Of a stretch of 64,000 nt of DNA, positions 1 to 7,968 are shown piece after piece. The first letter of the stretch is position 1; each line of letters begins with the position of its first letter. Where the stretch lies: NCBI GenBank assembly GCA_021325025.1, contig JAJPHZ010000041.1, positions 62,001 through 126,000 on the forward strand, written 5' to 3'. This DNA comes from Pseudomonadota bacterium. Its GTDB lineage: Bacteria > Desulfobacterota > Binatia > Binatales > Binataceae. Below the pieces are notes generated by a model that ran no database searches, was not told where the DNA came from, and worked only from the letters and a program-made list of their open reading frames with translations. The position numbers were made by a program, and so were the translations under genes.

Positions 1-924
1 ATGCGCCAATGGGGGATGGACTACCAGAGCCTGACCCGGATCAAGCCCGACATCATCTGTATGAGTATGTCGGGGTTCGGTCACTCCGGACCGCGGGCGC
101 ACCATGTCAGCTACGGCCCGACGCTTCAGGCGCTCAGCGGTTTCACGATGCAGATGGCCGACGCGCAGGGGCGTCCCGCCGGGTTCGGCTATTCCTACGC
201 CGATATGGCGGGCGGCTACTGGGGAGCGCTGGCGGCCCTGATTGCGCTGTGGCATCGGCGGCGCACCGGCGAGGGTCAGTTTATCGACCTGGCGCAATTC
301 GAGGCGTTGGTCAGCGTGATCGGCCCCTCGCTGCTGGACCTGACCGTCAACCGCCGCCGGCAGCCGCCACCGCAATGGAATTCGCAGGAGGGTCCGGCCG
401 CGCCGCACGGGGTTTACCGATGCCGGCCCGAGGGGGAAGACGCCGACCGATGGGTAGCGATATCGGTGCGCTCGCATAGCGATTGGCGCCGCTTCGTAGC
501 CGCGCTGGGCTCTCCGCAATGGGCTTCGGACCCGCGTTTTCGCACTTTGTTCCTGCGGATGCAAAATCGCGACCTGCTCGACCATCATATCGAGCAATGG
601 ACGACCGGGCAGGATGCCTGGGAGGCGATGCATATCTTGCAAAAAGCGGGCGTCGCTGCCGCGGTGGTGTCCAACGCGGAGGACTTATGCGTGCGCGACC
701 CACAGCTTGGGGCGCGGGGGTTTTGGCCGACGCTCGAGTTACCGGGCGGCGGCCGGACCCCGTTCGCCAATCTTCCTTTTCGCCTGTCCGAGACCCCAGC
801 ATCCGTGCGCACACCCGCACCCGAGATCGACCAGGACCGCGACTGGGTTCTCGGCAGCGTGCTGGGAATTGAGCGGGCCGAACGCGACGCTTTACTCGCC
901 GCGGGCGCCATCTATCCGGATTGA
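1..924 (+). CDS. CaiB/BaiF family CoA-transferase (family III), 5' end cut by window edge
   Basis: This family moves CoA between acyl-CoA and a free acid in the cytosol. The visible 307 residues hold the later part of the fold: the short DIICMSMSGFG stretch, the GYSYADMAGG segment whose Asp (about residue 68 of the visible part) sits where the catalytic Asp lies in the family, and a C-terminal lobe. Family members have about 400 residues, so roughly 90-100 N-terminal residues lie before base 1 and the ATG at base 1 is not taken as the real start. A second (26275) and third (53450) homologue occur in the window. Substrate unknown. Confidence 0.9.
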   Translation: MRQWGMDYQSLTRIKPDIICMSMSGFGHSGPRAHHVSYGPTLQALSGFTMQMADAQGRPAGFGYSYADMAGGYWGALAALIALWHRRRTGEGQFIDLAQFEALVSVIGPSLLDLTVNRRRQPPPQWNSQEGPAAPHGVYRCRPEGEDADRWVAISVRSHSDWRRFVAALGSPQWASDPRFRTLFLRMQNRDLLDHHIEQWTTGQDAWEAMHILQKAGVAAAVVSNAEDLCVRDPQLGARGFWPTLELPGGGRTPFANLPFRLSETPASVRTPAPEIDQDRDWVLGSVLGIERAERDALLAAGAIYPD

Positions 925-965
925 GCACCCCGAGCGTTCGCTCCGGGGCGATGCATGAAACGCCT

Positions 966-1760
966 CTACTCCCCTTCGTAAGGCGTAGGAGCGGGGGCCG
1001 GCGCACCACCCAATGGGGCTGCGCCGCCTAATCCGACTTTGCGTTCGGTGTAATCCGGCGGAACCGCAAAGGTATCGGCGGTCAGATCCTCGGTCTTGAT
1101 GCTGGTGGTGGTCGACTTGGAGACCGTAGGCGGACGATTGGCCATCATCGCCTTTAGCCGCTCGGTCTGCTCGGGCGACATGCCGGGAATATTGAAGTTG
1201 GTCAGCTTGGTGCTGGTGTCCAATTCGATGGGGATTCCGTCGGGCTGGCTGCCGCTGGTCCGGGCCATCCCCACCGCTTCAAACTTCTTCGCGAGGTTAC
1301 GGGTAAAGGCCGCGTACTGCGCGGCGCCCGGCGCCTGGGAAGAGAAACAGCCCTTGGCGCTGAACTCGCCCATCATCGACTTGCCGGTACTTTCATACTC
1401 CTCGCACTTATATCCCTGCATGGTGCGGACGCCCCCGGCCTTTTTGAAGTCCAGGTTGACGCCGCCCATGCTCTGCATCACCGAGGCCATCTTTCCTTGC
1501 GGCGGGAAGGGCAGCTCGGTGTAAGTCTTGCTGGCGGGATCCAGCACGATCATTTTGCCGCCGTCCAGGTCCAGCACGATGGTTTGCCCGCGCATGACGA
1601 CCTTTTGCTTGTTGCCCTCGATCATGACGGTGCGATCGTCGGTAGAGCTGTTTGAGCCGCTGGAGGTAACGATGCGTTGAGTCATCACCACGCCAGCCCA
1701 CAGCGGACCGGATAGTGCGCTCACCGACAGTGCCGCGACGAGCGCCAATGCCTTCTTCAT
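966..1760 (-). CDS. Secreted DUF4412-like protein
   Basis: A 264-residue protein with a clear Sec signal peptide (Lys-Lys, then a hydrophobic run ending near GPLWA, about residues 1-22). The mature part is a beta-rich repeat of short strands (VMIEGNKQKVVMRGQTIVLDLDGGKMIVLDPASKTY split across the 45-85 region) that resembles DUF4412/LolA-like periplasmic domains, followed by a Pro/Ala-rich tail. Its start overlaps the stop of the upstream flippase-like gene by 4 bases, so the two are translationally coupled and probably work together at the envelope. Two Cys in the centre (KCEEYES and GCFSS) could form a disulfide. Function not known. Confidence 0.75.
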   Translation of the reverse strand: MKKALALVAALSVSALSGPLWAGVVMTQRIVTSSGSNSSTDDRTVMIEGNKQKVVMRGQTIVLDLDGGKMIVLDPASKTYTELPFPPQGKMASVMQSMGGVNLDFKKAGGVRTMQGYKCEEYESTGKSMMGEFSAKGCFSSQAPGAAQYAAFTRNLAKKFEAVGMARTSGSQPDGIPIELDTSTKLTNFNIPGMSPEQTERLKAMMANRPPTVSKSTTTSIKTEDLTADTFAVPPDYTERKVGLGGAAPLGGAPAPAPTPYEGE

Positions 1761-2821
1761 AGTCCAAACCCTTCAAGTTTTCCTGCCGATCGCGCCAACG
1801 GCTGCTCGGCTTCCAGCGGCGCTCGACGGTCACCTGGTCCCCGGGCGGCGTCGCGGGCTTCGGCCAGCCGGTAGATTCCCAGTGAGCACAGACCAAACAG
1901 CACCCAGACCAACTCCTTGATGCGGCGCAGCAGTCCTACCGTAAAGCCGATTCCAGGCGGATATCCAAGCATCCCCAAAATCAGGGCCTTACCGCCTTCC
2001 TGGCTAACCAGCTTGGCCGGGATCATGAATGTGGCGCGCTCAATCAGAAGACCCAGCGCCTCGGTCAGCAGCGCCACCTCAACCGTAGCCTTTTGCCCCA
2101 GAAATCCCAGCAGCAGGTAGATTTCCACGGGACCCAGGCTCCAGGCAAACAGATAACACAAGCACGAAAACAGCAGGCGCAGGCGGTCATGCCGATAGAA
2201 ATCGAGCAGCATCTGGTCGGCTTCCTGCGAAGCATGGCCGACCTCGATGGTGGCGAGAGCGGGCAAGTCGAGTCTTGCGGCGGCCTTCCACAGATGGAAG
2301 AAAGGGCGTTGCTTCTGGACATAGAACAGCCCTGCGGCCAAGCCGAGCGTGATCAGAAGCCCGCCGACCATTGGCCAGAACAGCTTTTGGAATGACGCCG
2401 CCAGACGCATCGATAACAACAGGGCGCCGCAGATGAAGCCGATTTGTCCCAGCGCTTCGGCAAAGGTCGCGATCACCACCGTCGCCAGACCGGCCGCAAT
2501 CGGCAGCCGCTGGCGCACCATCAGAGCCATCACCACCTGTCCACCCAGTTGCGCCGACGGCGTGGTGTAATCGATTGCCTCGCCCGCGATGCGGGCGGCG
2601 AAAAGCTTGGGCAGGGTGAGCTGGCGGGGGCAATTGTCGATCGTCGCACGCCAGCCCAGGGTGTTGGCGAGGCGGGCCAACGCTTCCAGGGAGATTGTCA
2701 CGCCCAGACCCCATCCCACCAGGCGTAGGTCGGCGTAAATCGAACCCAGCCCAAGATCGCGCAGGAGCCAGCCGTAAAAGAGCAATCCGATGACAATAAA
2801 GATGGTTTCGAGGCGACGCAT
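1757..2821 (-). CDS. Flippase-like (LPG synthetase TM region/UPF0104) integral membrane protein
   Basis: A 354-residue polytopic membrane protein of the lysylphosphatidylglycerol synthase TM-region superfamily (YbhN/UPF0104; HpnL belongs to the same group). Hydrophobic segments run from the N terminus (IFIVIGLLFYGWLL) to about residue 320, with the conserved N-terminal block LANTLGWRATIDN. The last 40 residues are charged and probably cytoplasmic. Members translocate or help to move lipids across the inner membrane. It is the first gene of a two-gene unit with the secreted DUF4412-like protein. A distant relative sits at 46317-47282. Confidence 0.8.
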   Translation of the reverse strand: MRRLETIFIVIGLLFYGWLLRDLGLGSIYADLRLVGWGLGVTISLEALARLANTLGWRATIDNCPRQLTLPKLFAARIAGEAIDYTTPSAQLGGQVVMALMVRQRLPIAAGLATVVIATFAEALGQIGFICGALLLSMRLAASFQKLFWPMVGGLLITLGLAAGLFYVQKQRPFFHLWKAAARLDLPALATIEVGHASQEADQMLLDFYRHDRLRLLFSCLCYLFAWSLGPVEIYLLLGFLGQKATVEVALLTEALGLLIERATFMIPAKLVSQEGGKALILGMLGYPPGIGFTVGLLRRIKELVWVLFGLCSLGIYRLAEARDAARGPGDRRAPLEAEQPLARSAGKLEGFGL

Positions 2822-3030
2822 GAAGCTCAGATGAAGTTGGGCAGAAAAAAATTACGCCTGTACGGATATGGTCCCCGCATTGTTTCAGCCCTCGCGACTC
2901 TCCGCAAGCACAAGACGCAAAGCGCAGACCATATCGATAAACAGATTACCTCGCATCAGAAGCATCGCCGCGGCAAGCACCGCCATGCAGCGCCTGGTGC
3001 GCGAGGCCGGGGTGCGCAAGATCCCGGCGT

Positions 3031-4077
3031 TCAGACCTTGAACCGGATATGGATTACGTCGCCGTCCTGCATCGTGTATTCCTTGCCCTCTAGCCGCAGG
3101 CGGCCGGCGGCCCTGGCTTTGGCTTCGGAGCCGAAGCGTTCAAAGTCGGCAAAGGAGATAACCTCGGCGCGGATGAACCCACGCGCGATGTCGCTATGGA
3201 TCTTGGCCGCCGCATCCAGCGCCGTCGAACCGATGGGTAGGGCCCAGGCATGTGCTTCCGGCTCCCCGGCCGTGTAGAACACGATCAGGCCCAGCCGGCG
3301 GAACAATGCAGCGGTGAGCCGGTCAGCCGCGGTAGCTGTCAGCCCGACCTCGCGCAAAAGCTCGTCTCGCGCCTGCGTGTCCAGTTCCCACAACTCGGCT
3401 TCGAACGCGGCTGCCATCGGAAAAACTTCCAACCCGCGCGACGTCATGGGCTCTGCCTGCTGGGCGGGTATCTCCTGTGCCGCTTCCTCAGCGGTACAGT
3501 TAATCACAACCAGGGCCGGCTTCTGCGACAGGAAACAGAAGTGCGACAGGACCTTGGTTTCCTGGAGGCTTAAATCCAGCGTCCGCAGCGGTGCACCGGC
3601 CTCCAGCCAAGCGACTACACGCTGCAGCGCCGCGCGCTCCACTTCGTTGGGTGCGCGCTCCTTTTTGATCCGCTCCAGTCGGCGTTCCGCCTGCTCGAAA
3701 TCAGCAAAGACCAGTTCCTCCTCAATGCTCAGGACCGTCTGGAGCATATCGCCACCCCCGATTGACGGGCTGGCCACCGCGATTAGAATCGCGTCCAGCT
3801 CTCTCATCATCGGGATCAGCGTCGCGTCGAGAACGGCGCCGGGGCGCTCCTCTTTCTGCCCGGGTGCGAAATCCACCACCGTCAATTCCACCGGCACTTT
3901 CTTCTTCGCTTCACAGACCCGGGCCAGAAAGTCCAGGCGTGGATCAGGAACGCGAATTTGACCCAGGCGTGCCCGATTTTTCGAAGCTTGCGCCGCGCCA
4001 AGCGGGGCCAAACCGGTAAGGGCATGAAAAATAGTTGATTTTCCCGCCTGACGCGGGCCGATGATTCCTGCCTTCAC
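3031..4077 (-). CDS. YchF/Ola1-like P-loop GTPase/ATPase (divergent paralogue)
   Basis: A 348-residue protein with the P-loop GPRQAGKST (residues 7-15), a central coiled-coil insert (about 120-165) and a C-terminal TGS/DUF933-type domain (about 265-348, ending GDVIHIRFKV), which is the YchF architecture at slightly less than the usual 363 residues. The switch II motif reads DFAPG instead of the DIAG of YchF, and the nucleotide-base motif reads NCTA where YchF has NxxE, so nucleotide preference may differ. YchF proteins bind ribosomes and hydrolyse ATP. The canonical ychF may lie elsewhere in the genome. The gene stands alone, divergent from the small HTH gene at 4382. Confidence 0.8.
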   Translation of the reverse strand: MKAGIIGPRQAGKSTIFHALTGLAPLGAAQASKNRARLGQIRVPDPRLDFLARVCEAKKKVPVELTVVDFAPGQKEERPGAVLDATLIPMMRELDAILIAVASPSIGGGDMLQTVLSIEEELVFADFEQAERRLERIKKERAPNEVERAALQRVVAWLEAGAPLRTLDLSLQETKVLSHFCFLSQKPALVVINCTAEEAAQEIPAQQAEPMTSRGLEVFPMAAAFEAELWELDTQARDELLREVGLTATAADRLTAALFRRLGLIVFYTAGEPEAHAWALPIGSTALDAAAKIHSDIARGFIRAEVISFADFERFGSEAKARAAGRLRLEGKEYTMQDGDVIHIRFKV

Positions 4078-4381
4078 AAACCTTATGCCTGGGGTTCAGG
4101 ATGGCACGTTGAAGCAACCCACGGAAGGCGGGCCGCAGGCACGAAATCTGATGGCGGGACGCAACTACTTTATTGACTAAGCGTGCATCGCAATCATACG
4201 CTTTTAACTGTAGTTTTCAGCGGTTCGCCTCCGCGCTTGCTGCGGTCCAACTCGGCCCACTATTTAAGGGCGGAATGCCAATCCGCGAGCGGAAGCCGGT
4301 CCGCACACGCGGGCTGCCCCACAGGTTGGCCCGCATCGCCTGCAAAGCACGGTGAGCCGCAATTATCAACGGGGTAAGACT
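4078..4381. other. Intergenic region between the YchF-like gene and the HTH gene
   Basis: About 300 bases between two divergent genes, so promoters for both should lie here. On the + strand a TTGACT (4173-4178) resembles a -35 box, but no good -10 stands at the right distance. No small ORF, repeat or RNA was recognised. The last bases carry GGGG about 8 bases before the ATG at 4382. Confidence 0.4.
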
Positions 4382-4603
4382 ATGTTGAACAAGGAAATGT
4401 CCAGGGAAATCGTAACGGTCAAGGATCTGGCCAAATATCTGCACTGCCATCAGTCGACCATCTACCGGCTGGTCAAGCGCGGCGAGATTCCCGGCTTCCG
4501 GCTCGGCGGCGGATGGCGCTTCAAGCTCGATGAGATCGACCGTTGGTGTCGGCGTGCAGCCGCTGACCGCGGCAGTTCGCGTTCTTCGCATGCCTCAATG
4601 TAG
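4382..4603 (+). CDS. Excisionase-family (MerR-like) helix-turn-helix protein
   Basis: A 73-residue protein that is almost only the DNA-binding domain of the excisionase/BldC type: TVKDLAKYLHCHQSTIYRLVKRG followed by the wing GFRLGGGWRFKLDEIDRW. The start at 4382 was preferred to an upstream in-frame start at 4352 because it directly precedes the domain and follows a G-rich SD-like sequence. Such single-domain proteins act as small transcription factors or phage/ICE directionality factors; no integrase or att site is visible here, so a chromosomal regulator is more likely. It converges on dnaN. Confidence 0.8.
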   Translation: MLNKEMSREIVTVKDLAKYLHCHQSTIYRLVKRGEIPGFRLGGGWRFKLDEIDRWCRRAAADRGSSRSSHASM

Positions 4604-4634
4604 CCGAGGGGCCGTCGTGTCGGTGCTCAGCCCG

Positions 4635-4677
4635 CCTCCGCTCCAGGTACACCGGCGCAGGTGTGCTGGGGCGGAGG
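4635..4677. terminator. Large hairpin between convergent HTH gene and dnaN
   Basis: CCTCCGC (4635-4641) pairs with GCGGAGG (4671-4677); inside it CCAG pairs with CTGG and ACACC with GGTGT around a short loop. It lies between two convergent genes and can stop both, but no T-tract follows on either side. Confidence 0.5.
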
Positions 4678-4696
4678 TGGCAACAATCACACGCCG

Positions 4697-5836
4697 CTAC
4701 AGTCGCATCGGCATCACCACGTACAAAAAGGCGGAATCCGCCGGCGTGGTTAAGACCCCGGGGCTCACCTCATCCGTCAATCCCAACAACACCTGTGCCT
4801 GTGCCGGAACCGCGGTTACCGCCTGCATCAGATAGGACGCATTAAAGCCGACCGAGAATTCATCACCGGCAAAATCGACATCCACCGTCTCGCTGGCTTC
4901 CCCCAACTCGGGACTGGTGGAGGACACGGTAAGACTGCCCGGCGTCAGGGCCAGCCTGACGCCGTGGTAGCGCTCGCTGGAAAAGATTGCGGCGCGCTTG
5001 AGGGCAGCTAGCAGCGCGTCGCGCTCGACGCTGATCTGATATTTGGACTCCTTCGGAATGACCCCTCGATAATCGGGAAATTCGCCCTCCACACGGCGCA
5101 TCGAAATTTCCCTGTTGCCGTGCAGCAGCCAGGCCAACTGCGCCTCCACGCACAGCAGGACGTCGCCTTCCACCCCGCTGTCGAGCAGGCGGCGCAGTTC
5201 GTTAAGCCCCTTGCGCGGTAGGATGGCTCCGGCCGGCATCGAGAATCCCGGCGCCGGGCGATCGATCAGCGACAGGCGATGGCCGTCGGTAGCCGCCATC
5301 CGGACTGTATCCGGCGCCGGGCACTCGAGGTAAACGCCGCTCAGGTTGTAGCGAGTTTCGTCGGGACTGACCGCGAAAATGGTCTTGTCGATCATCGTGG
5401 TCAGCACTTTGGCCCCGATACTTAACTCCACCCGCGCCGCGCCGCCCGGCACACCGGTTTCGGTGCGCGCGGCCGCGCTCGGCATGGCTGGAAAATTGCG
5501 CGGATCAAGGCTCATCATCTTGAAGCGCGCCCGCCCGCAGCGGATTTCGACCCAGTCGTTTTCCAGCGAGCGCAGCGAGACCTCTTGCGCCTCGGTTTCG
5601 CGCACGATCTCGAACAACTTGTGCGCGCTCAGCGTCACCGCTCCAGGATTGGCGCATTCGCATGCCATCCGGGTGCGCATCCCGACCTCCATGTCGGTGG
5701 CAGCTAACGTCAGCGAGGAGTCCCTGGCTTCGAGCAGCACGTTGCCCAGGATCGGCACCGTGTTGCGCCGTTCCACGATTCCCTGCGCCAGATTGAGTCC
5801 GCCCATTAATGCCGAACGCCCAATTATCAGTTCCAT
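4697..5836 (-). CDS. dnaN: DNA polymerase III beta subunit (sliding clamp)
   Basis: A 379-residue protein with the three repeated clamp domains of the beta subunit. Recognisable blocks are ERRNTVPILGNVLLEA near residue 25, ATDGHRL in domain II (about 180) and the C-terminal clamp-binding end YVVMPMRL. It encircles DNA and tethers polymerase III and repair partners. It follows dnaA on the same strand after a 230-base spacer, the usual dnaA-dnaN order, but recF and gyrB do not follow; the gene instead faces a small HTH gene. Length is normal (family about 370). Confidence 0.97.
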   Translation of the reverse strand: MELIIGRSALMGGLNLAQGIVERRNTVPILGNVLLEARDSSLTLAATDMEVGMRTRMACECANPGAVTLSAHKLFEIVRETEAQEVSLRSLENDWVEIRCGRARFKMMSLDPRNFPAMPSAAARTETGVPGGAARVELSIGAKVLTTMIDKTIFAVSPDETRYNLSGVYLECPAPDTVRMAATDGHRLSLIDRPAPGFSMPAGAILPRKGLNELRRLLDSGVEGDVLLCVEAQLAWLLHGNREISMRRVEGEFPDYRGVIPKESKYQISVERDALLAALKRAAIFSSERYHGVRLALTPGSLTVSSTSPELGEASETVDVDFAGDEFSVGFNASYLMQAVTAVPAQAQVLLGLTDEVSPGVLTTPADSAFLYVVMPMRL

Positions 5837-6066
5837 TCAGGCGCCACTATTCCTTCCAGGATCTAATCTCTTTAAATAAACCAGATCTATCAGTAGCTGG
5901 TGTTGATTTGTTGATGGTTCCACAAAAGGTCCGGACTTGCGCTGCCAACAGTGTCGGCAAGTCTGTGGACCGGATGCGACAGAGCGCGACCGCAGCGCGC
6001 CACCGCCCGCTCTCCACCAGTCTGCCTGTTCATGACGTGCAGTTTGCCCACAGCCGTGTTCACAAG
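5837..6066. other. dnaA-dnaN spacer with degenerate DnaA-box-like motifs
   Basis: This 230-base spacer holds several CACA-type half motifs on either strand (TTCCACA near 5918, CTGTGGAC near 5962, TTGCCCACA near 6046, TGTTCACAA near 6058), each two or more changes away from TTATNCACA. They might be weak DnaA sites or chance. No ORF was supported. The dnaN promoter should lie here or upstream of dnaA. Confidence 0.3.
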
Positions 6067-7431
6067 TCACGCCGCGTCGGGACGTATGTTCTTCAGGTCG
6101 CGTTCGATCTTTTCGATCGAATGGCGAAAGGCGGAGTCGTTGCTGACCCGGCGCGAAATCAGGTTGTAGGCATGGATGACGGTGGAGTGGTCGCGGCCAA
6201 AACGGTCTCCGATGGTCGGGAACGAACTGTCGGTCAGTTTGCGGCACAGGTACATCGCAACCTGGCGGCAGAAGGCGATATGCTGGGTGCGCTTTTTGGA
6301 TTTGAGGTCGGCCAGGCGGATGTGAAAGAACTCCGAGACACGCTTTTGAATCAGGTCGATGTCGAGCTTGACTTCCTGCTCGCGAATCAGGTCGCGCAGC
6401 GCCTGACGAGCGAAATCCACCGTAATGGCGCATTTGTTGAGCGAGGCAAACGCCGCCAGCCGCGTCAGACATCCTTCCAGTTCCCGCACGTTGGACGACA
6501 CGTTTTGGGCCACGTACAGCGCGACATCGGAGGAGAGCTGGAGATTTTCCAATGCTGCCTTTTTTTGCACGATTGCGACCCGGGTTTCAAGGTCAGGCGG
6601 CGCGATGTCGGCGATCAGTCCCGATTCGAAGCGATTGCGCAGACGTTCTTCGAGTCCCGCGATATCGCGCGGGGCCTTGTCCGAGGTCAGCACAATTTGA
6701 TGGCGTTCGGCGTGCAGGGAGTTGAAGGTGTGGAAGAATTCCTCCTGGGTACGTTCACGCCCGGCGATGAATTGGACGTCGTCGAGGATCAGTGCGTCAA
6801 CGCGGCGCATCCGCTCCTTGAATTCACCCATCCGATCGCGCCGCAGCGAGCTTATCAGGTCATTCATGAAAATCTCGGAGGGCAAAAACAACACCTTGCG
6901 TGGCCGGTCGCCCTTGGCCAGCAGATGATGCCCGATCGCGGTGGCCAGATGGGTCTTGCCCAGACCGACGCCGCCGTAGATGAACAGCGGATTGTATTTT
7001 TCGCCCGGCTGATTGGCAACCGCCTGCGCCGCGGCGTGAGCAAACTGATTGCTGGAACCGACCACGAACTCGGCAAAGGTGTAGCGCGGGTCGAGTTGGG
7101 TTCGTCCTTCGCGCCCCGCTGCGGACGGCGCCGGCGCCGGCAGCGGCGGGCGTTTGGCCGCCGCCGCATGGCTGCCGTTACCGTTGCCGTTGTGATCTTC
7201 GACCACCAGCGCGATGTTGACGTTCATTCCCACCTCGGCGGACAGCGACTCGCGCAGAATTTCGACGTAACGTTCGTTGACCCAGTCGCGGAAGAAGCGG
7301 TTAGGCGCTTTGATGGTTGCGGTTCTCCCCTCGATGCCGACGAAATTCAACGGGCTGATCCAGGTCTCGAAGCCCACCTGGCCCAACTCATTGCGCACTC
7401 GACCAGCGACCCTCTGCCACAGAGCGTCCAT
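6067..7431 (-). CDS. dnaA: Chromosomal replication initiator DnaA
   Basis: A 454-residue DnaA with all four domains: N-terminal domain I (1-80), a Gly/Asn/Ala/Pro-rich linker (81-110), the AAA+ domain III with Walker A GGVGLGKT (153-160) and Walker B LILDDVQF (about 214-221), and domain IV with the DnaA-box binding signature FGRDHSTVIHAYN near the C terminus. It binds 9-mer boxes and melts oriC. The SD GGGAGGAAAC stands just before the ATG at 7431. The DnaA-box-like cluster at 7474-7523 lies within 100 bases of its start, which fits both origin function and autoregulation. Confidence 0.98.
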   Translation of the reverse strand: MDALWQRVAGRVRNELGQVGFETWISPLNFVGIEGRTATIKAPNRFFRDWVNERYVEILRESLSAEVGMNVNIALVVEDHNGNGNGSHAAAAKRPPLPAPAPSAAGREGRTQLDPRYTFAEFVVGSSNQFAHAAAQAVANQPGEKYNPLFIYGGVGLGKTHLATAIGHHLLAKGDRPRKVLFLPSEIFMNDLISSLRRDRMGEFKERMRRVDALILDDVQFIAGRERTQEEFFHTFNSLHAERHQIVLTSDKAPRDIAGLEERLRNRFESGLIADIAPPDLETRVAIVQKKAALENLQLSSDVALYVAQNVSSNVRELEGCLTRLAAFASLNKCAITVDFARQALRDLIREQEVKLDIDLIQKRVSEFFHIRLADLKSKKRTQHIAFCRQVAMYLCRKLTDSSFPTIGDRFGRDHSTVIHAYNLISRRVSNDSAFRHSIEKIERDLKNIRPDAA

Positions 7432-7473
7432 CGTTTCCTCCCAGGAAGATCCGTCCCCTTCGGAGACAAGTTG

Positions 7474-7523
7474 TTATGCATTTCAGACAAATTATGCACA
7501 GCGTTATCAACAGTTGTTAATAA
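7474..7523. promoter_or_regulatory. Cluster of DnaA boxes
   Basis: One perfect match to TTATNCACA (TTATGCACA, 7492-7500), two single-mismatch copies (TTATCAACA, 7504-7512; TTATTAACA on the - strand, 7515-7523) and one two-mismatch copy (TTATGCATT, 7474-7482) lie within 50 bases, 43-92 bases upstream of the dnaA start. Confidence 0.7.
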
Positions 7524-7765
7524 CCACTTCTTTGCCTGTTGCTGTAAGGAACTCGGCTATGCAAAACCCGCTAGCTTTCGCCTGATTTTGCCTTGCCTGG
7601 CGGCTCCGGTTTCAGCCCGAACACCCGAATACGGCCAAATCAGACACGCGAGCCGTGCTAGACGGCAGCATGCCCAAAAAAAGACTAACCGATTCACAAC
7701 GGCTAAACGGACAGCGAAGACAGCAGTGTTAAACCCTTTGGGAGACGCGTGCAAGTGCGCCACCA

Positions 7766-7794
7766 AACATTTTTGGAAATGTTCGGAAAATCCG
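7766..7794. repeat. Two adjacent small palindromes in the oriC region
   Basis: AACATTT (7766-7772) and AAATGTT (7777-7783) form a 7-bp inverted repeat with a 4-base loop. It is followed at once by CGGA-AAA-TCCG (7784-7794). They may be protein binding sites or structure in the origin; function unknown. Confidence 0.4.
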
Positions 7795-7880
7795 ACGAAA
7801 TGCTCCGCGTCGCCGGCGCGCGGCACAGGGCATGAATCGCGTTGAAAATCATATGATCGATAAAGTCCTTGTGCCCCAAC

Positions 7881-7900
7881 CGCTTTCGAACATGAAAGCG
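7881..7900. promoter_or_regulatory. Inverted repeat upstream of hemL
   Basis: CGCTTTC (7881-7887) and GAAAGCG (7894-7900) are perfect inverted copies around 6 bases. A TTGACG (7906-7911) that resembles a -35 box follows directly, so the repeat could be an operator for the hemL-atp operon. No good -10 was seen. Confidence 0.4.
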
Positions 7901-7968
7901 ATTTGTTGACGCTGAGGCAAGGGCATACTAGTGGTGCATGGCGGAACTCTCTGGCAGGTGCCGGTCGG

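Larger units (their letters stand above)
7432..7968. other. Putative chromosomal origin region (oriC) between dnaA and hemL
   Basis: A gene-free stretch of 537 bases between divergent dnaA and hemL. It contains a DnaA-box-like cluster (7474-7523), a relatively A/T-rich patch around GTTAATAACC, a pair of small hairpins (7766-7794) and a perfect inverted repeat (7881-7900) before hemL. The location next to dnaA and the box cluster are the basis for calling oriC; no strand-skew calculation was possible. Confidence 0.65.

Noticed and set aside
4382..4603. Evidence of a prophage or ICE from the excisionase-type protein
   Set aside because: No integrase, att repeats or phage genes in the neighbourhood; single-domain HTH proteins of this type are common chromosomal regulators.
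5809..7845. Long + strand ORF of 678 codons over dnaN start and dnaA
   Set aside because: It is the antisense shadow of dnaA; the - strand gene is unmistakable and the + frame has no family features.
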